A stretch of 64,000 nucleotides of DNA from assembly GCF_002934325.1 (NCBI RefSeq), contig NZ_PTIV01000013.1, positions 1 through 64,000 on the forward strand, written 5' to 3'. The translations under genes and the position numbers were made by a program. The notes beneath the pieces are model-generated. The model did not search any database. It had not been told where the DNA came from and worked only from the letters and a program-made list of their open reading frames with translations. Origin of the DNA: Marinobacter persicus (GTDB lineage: Bacteria > Pseudomonadota > Gammaproteobacteria > Pseudomonadales > Oleiphilaceae). Numbering within the stretch: position 1 is the first letter of the stretch; every line of letters begins with the position of its first letter. Positions 62,441 to 64,000 of this stretch are shown piece after piece.

Positions 62441-63313
62441 TTACTTCTCCAGGTATTCGTTCAAGGTGAGCGTCAGCTGGCTTTGCCAGTCCGGCAACCG
62501 GATGTTCAAGGTGTTTTCCAGTTTGCTCAGGGCCATCCGCGAGTTCAATGGCCGTTTCGCCGGCGTTGGATAGTCGCTTGTCGGGATAGCCCGGGCATTG
62601 TCGGGGCCCAAGGATAGAGTCTCACCGGCCTGCTGTGCTTGCCGGAAAATTTCCTGGGCAAAGCCATGCCAGCTGGTGCCTCCTCTGGGAGCCAAATGGT
62701 AAAGGCCTGTTTTTAACTGGCCGTGAATCGCCAGGGCGGTTACCTGTGCGATCAACCGTGCCGGTGTCGGAGCGCCCACCTGATCCGCGACGATGCTGAG
62801 TTCTTCTTTGCTTTGGGCCAACCGCAACATGGTTTTCATGAAATTGTTGCCGCGGGCGCTGTAGACCCAACTGGTACGAAGGATGAGGTAATCTGCACCG
62901 CTGTTCTGGATGGCTTTGTCGCCTTCCAGTTTGGTTCGGCCGTATACGCTTAGCGGGCCTGTGGGGCTGATTTCTTGCCAGGGCTCGGTACCATTTCCGG
63001 GGTAAACATAATCGCTACTGTAATGGACAAGGCGGGCGCTGTTGGCTTTTGCGTATTCTGCCAATTGGCTGGGCAAGTCAGCATTCAGGCGCTTGGCTGC
63101 TTGTTGGTGTTCTTCCGCAGCGTCTACAGCTGTGTAGGCAGCAGCGTTTACGATTAACTCTGGCTTAACTTTTTCAAGGCAATCGGCTACGGCTTGTTGA
63201 TCGCTTAGATCCAGCTCTTCTCTGTCCGGGCCTGTTATGGGACCGAGAGGGGAGAGGGTTCGGTGGAGTTCAAAGCCAACTTGGCCGTTTTTCCCCAGGA
63301 GCAGGATTTTCAT
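62441..63313 (-). CDS. rfbD: dTDP-4-dehydrorhamnose reductase
   Basis: A 290-residue SDR starting [16 protein letters not shown]; the longer frame upstream overlaps rfbB and is ignored. [22 protein letters not shown] and the catalytic Tyr-Lys in [10 protein letters not shown] are present. It completes dTDP-L-rhamnose. Confidence 0.95.
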   Translation of the reverse strand: MKILLLGKNGQVGFELHRTLSPLGPITGPDREELDLSDQQAVADCLEKVKPELIVNAAAYTAVDAAEEHQQAAKRLNADLPSQLAEYAKANSARLVHYSSDYVYPGNGTEPWQEISPTGPLSVYGRTKLEGDKAIQNSGADYLILRTSWVYSARGNNFMKTMLRLAQSKEELSIVADQVGAPTPARLIAQVTALAIHGQLKTGLYHLAPRGGTSWHGFAQEIFRQAQQAGETLSLGPDNARAIPTSDYPTPAKRPLNSRMALSKLENTLNIRLPDWQSQLTLTLNEYLEK

Positions 63314-64000
63314 ACACCTTCCCCCAATCGCTCTCTTTGGTAACTGCCGTCTTGTACTCGTTGACACCAGTCCAGGTTGTCGAGGTACCACTGTACGGTC
63401 TTGCGGATGCCGGTTTCGAAGGTTTCTTTGGGTACCCAGCCGAGTTCTTTTTGGATTTTGCTAGCGTCTATGGCGTAGCGCCTGTCGTGGCCGGGGCGGT
63501 CTTTTACTGTGGTGATTAAATCCCGATAGCTGGCTTCCTGTGGGCGCAACTCCTGGAGGATATCGCACAGGGTGAGCACCACATCGATGTTCTGTTTTTC
63601 GTTATGGCCGCCGATGTTGTAAGTTTCACCCGGCTGGCCCTCGGTGACCACTTTATACAATGCCCGGGCATGGTCTTCGACGTAGAGCCAATCGCGAATC
63701 TGATCGCCTTTACCATAGACTGGCAAAGGCTTTCCTTCCAACGCGTTGAGGATCATCAACGGGATGAGCTTCTCCGGGAAATGGTAGGGGCCGTAGTTGT
63801 TGCTGCAGTTGGTTACCAGCGTTGGCAGGCCGTAAGTGCGTTGCCACGCCCGCACGAGGTGGTCTGAGCTGGCTTTGCTGGCGCTGTAGGGGCTACTGGG
63901 CGCGTATGCCGTATGCTCAGTGAATAAATGCTCTTTGGCGGCATCCGTTTGATCAGGATGCGGGAGGTCCCCGTACACCTCGTCTGTGCTGATGTGGTGA
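63310..64000 (-). CDS. rfbB: dTDP-glucose 4,6-dehydratase (5' end beyond window)
   Basis: The C-terminal 230 or so residues run from [13 protein letters not shown] at the window edge, with catalytic [27 protein letters not shown] and [21 protein letters not shown]. The N-terminal NAD-binding part lies outside the window. The enzyme feeds both rhamnose and WecE branches. Its stop overlaps rfbD by 4 nt. Confidence 0.95.
   Translation of the reverse strand, partial: HHISTDEVYGDLPHPDQTDAAKEHLFTEHTAYAPSSPYSASKASSDHLVRAWQRTYGLPTLVTNCSNNYGPYHFPEKLIPLMILNALEGKPLPVYGKGDQIRDWLYVEDHARALYKVVTEGQPGETYNIGGHNEKQNIDVVLTLCDILQELRPQEASYRDLITTVKDRPGHDRRYAIDASKIQKELGWVPKETFETGIRKTVQWYLDNLDWCQRVQDGSYQRERLGEGV

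Overview
The window reads as a chromosomal segment from a free-living, polarly flagellated gammaproteobacterium, most likely a Marinobacter-like marine species. This is inferred from gene content: the FliS/FliD/FlaG/flagellin order, an MvaT-type H-NS analogue, exonuclease I, YajQ and AmpG. No rRNA, tRNA or CRISPR array was seen.

Layout. (1) 0-5.1 kb: a 5'-truncated selO remnant, HigBA with a palindromic operator, ampG, yajQ, a MazEF/PemK pair and argG. (2) 5.2-14.0 kb: the flagellar filament locus. fliS, fliD, flaG and one flagellin lie on the minus strand. A second flagellin and a Maf-type flagellin glycosyltransferase diverge from it. (3) 14.1-22.4 kb: a minus-strand pseudaminic-acid operon (pseB, pseC, GNAT, aldo/keto reductase, a cytidylyltransferase-aminotransferase fusion, pseG, pseH, pseI) that should make the sugar the Maf protein attaches to flagellin. 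(4) 22.6-30.3 kb: Phd-PIN toxin-antitoxin, a TPR/Rossmann protein behind a sigma-54-like promoter, HepT-MntA, sbcB, a response regulator-CheC protein with a diguanylate cyclase, and mvaT. (5) 30.4-64.0 kb: a long minus-strand surface polysaccharide (O-antigen or capsule) cluster running from rfbBDAC through wecF, an acyltransferase, wecE, a methyltransferase, wzx, GT2, wzy, GT2, asnB, a dead tviC/wbpP, tviB, GT4, an epimerase and a sugar-phosphate transferase to ugd, pgm, ydcF and a WbpM-like dehydratase.

The polysaccharide cluster is interrupted at 36.1-46.4 kb by a 10 kb accessory block. It contains MazEF-like, XRE-DUF2442 and MqsRA modules, an ImmA/IrrE protease with a coupled small partner, two GxxExxY genes, an ATPase plus TOPRIM-like pair, and five DUF2235 hydrolase copies or fragments. 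A family of roughly 100-bp inverted repeats (GCCACGGAATCCACGGAA type) is confined to 33.1-46.4 kb. Two of them sit between a GxxExxY gene and a DUF2235 gene, forming a duplicated module. One DUF2235 gene is cut at codon 13/14, and its two halves lie on either side of a 3.7-kb block (42507-46200) carrying MqsRA, an intact DUF2235 gene and the ATPase/TOPRIM-like pair. That block is the best candidate here for an undescribed mobile or defence unit.

The predicted glycan precursors are dTDP-rhamnose, a dTDP-4-acylamino-4,6-dideoxyhexose (WecE plus a hexapeptide acyltransferase, transferred by WecF), UDP-glucuronate, and an N-acetylhexosaminuronate that may be amidated by the AsnB homologue. Functions are from sequence recognition by eye; no database search was run.
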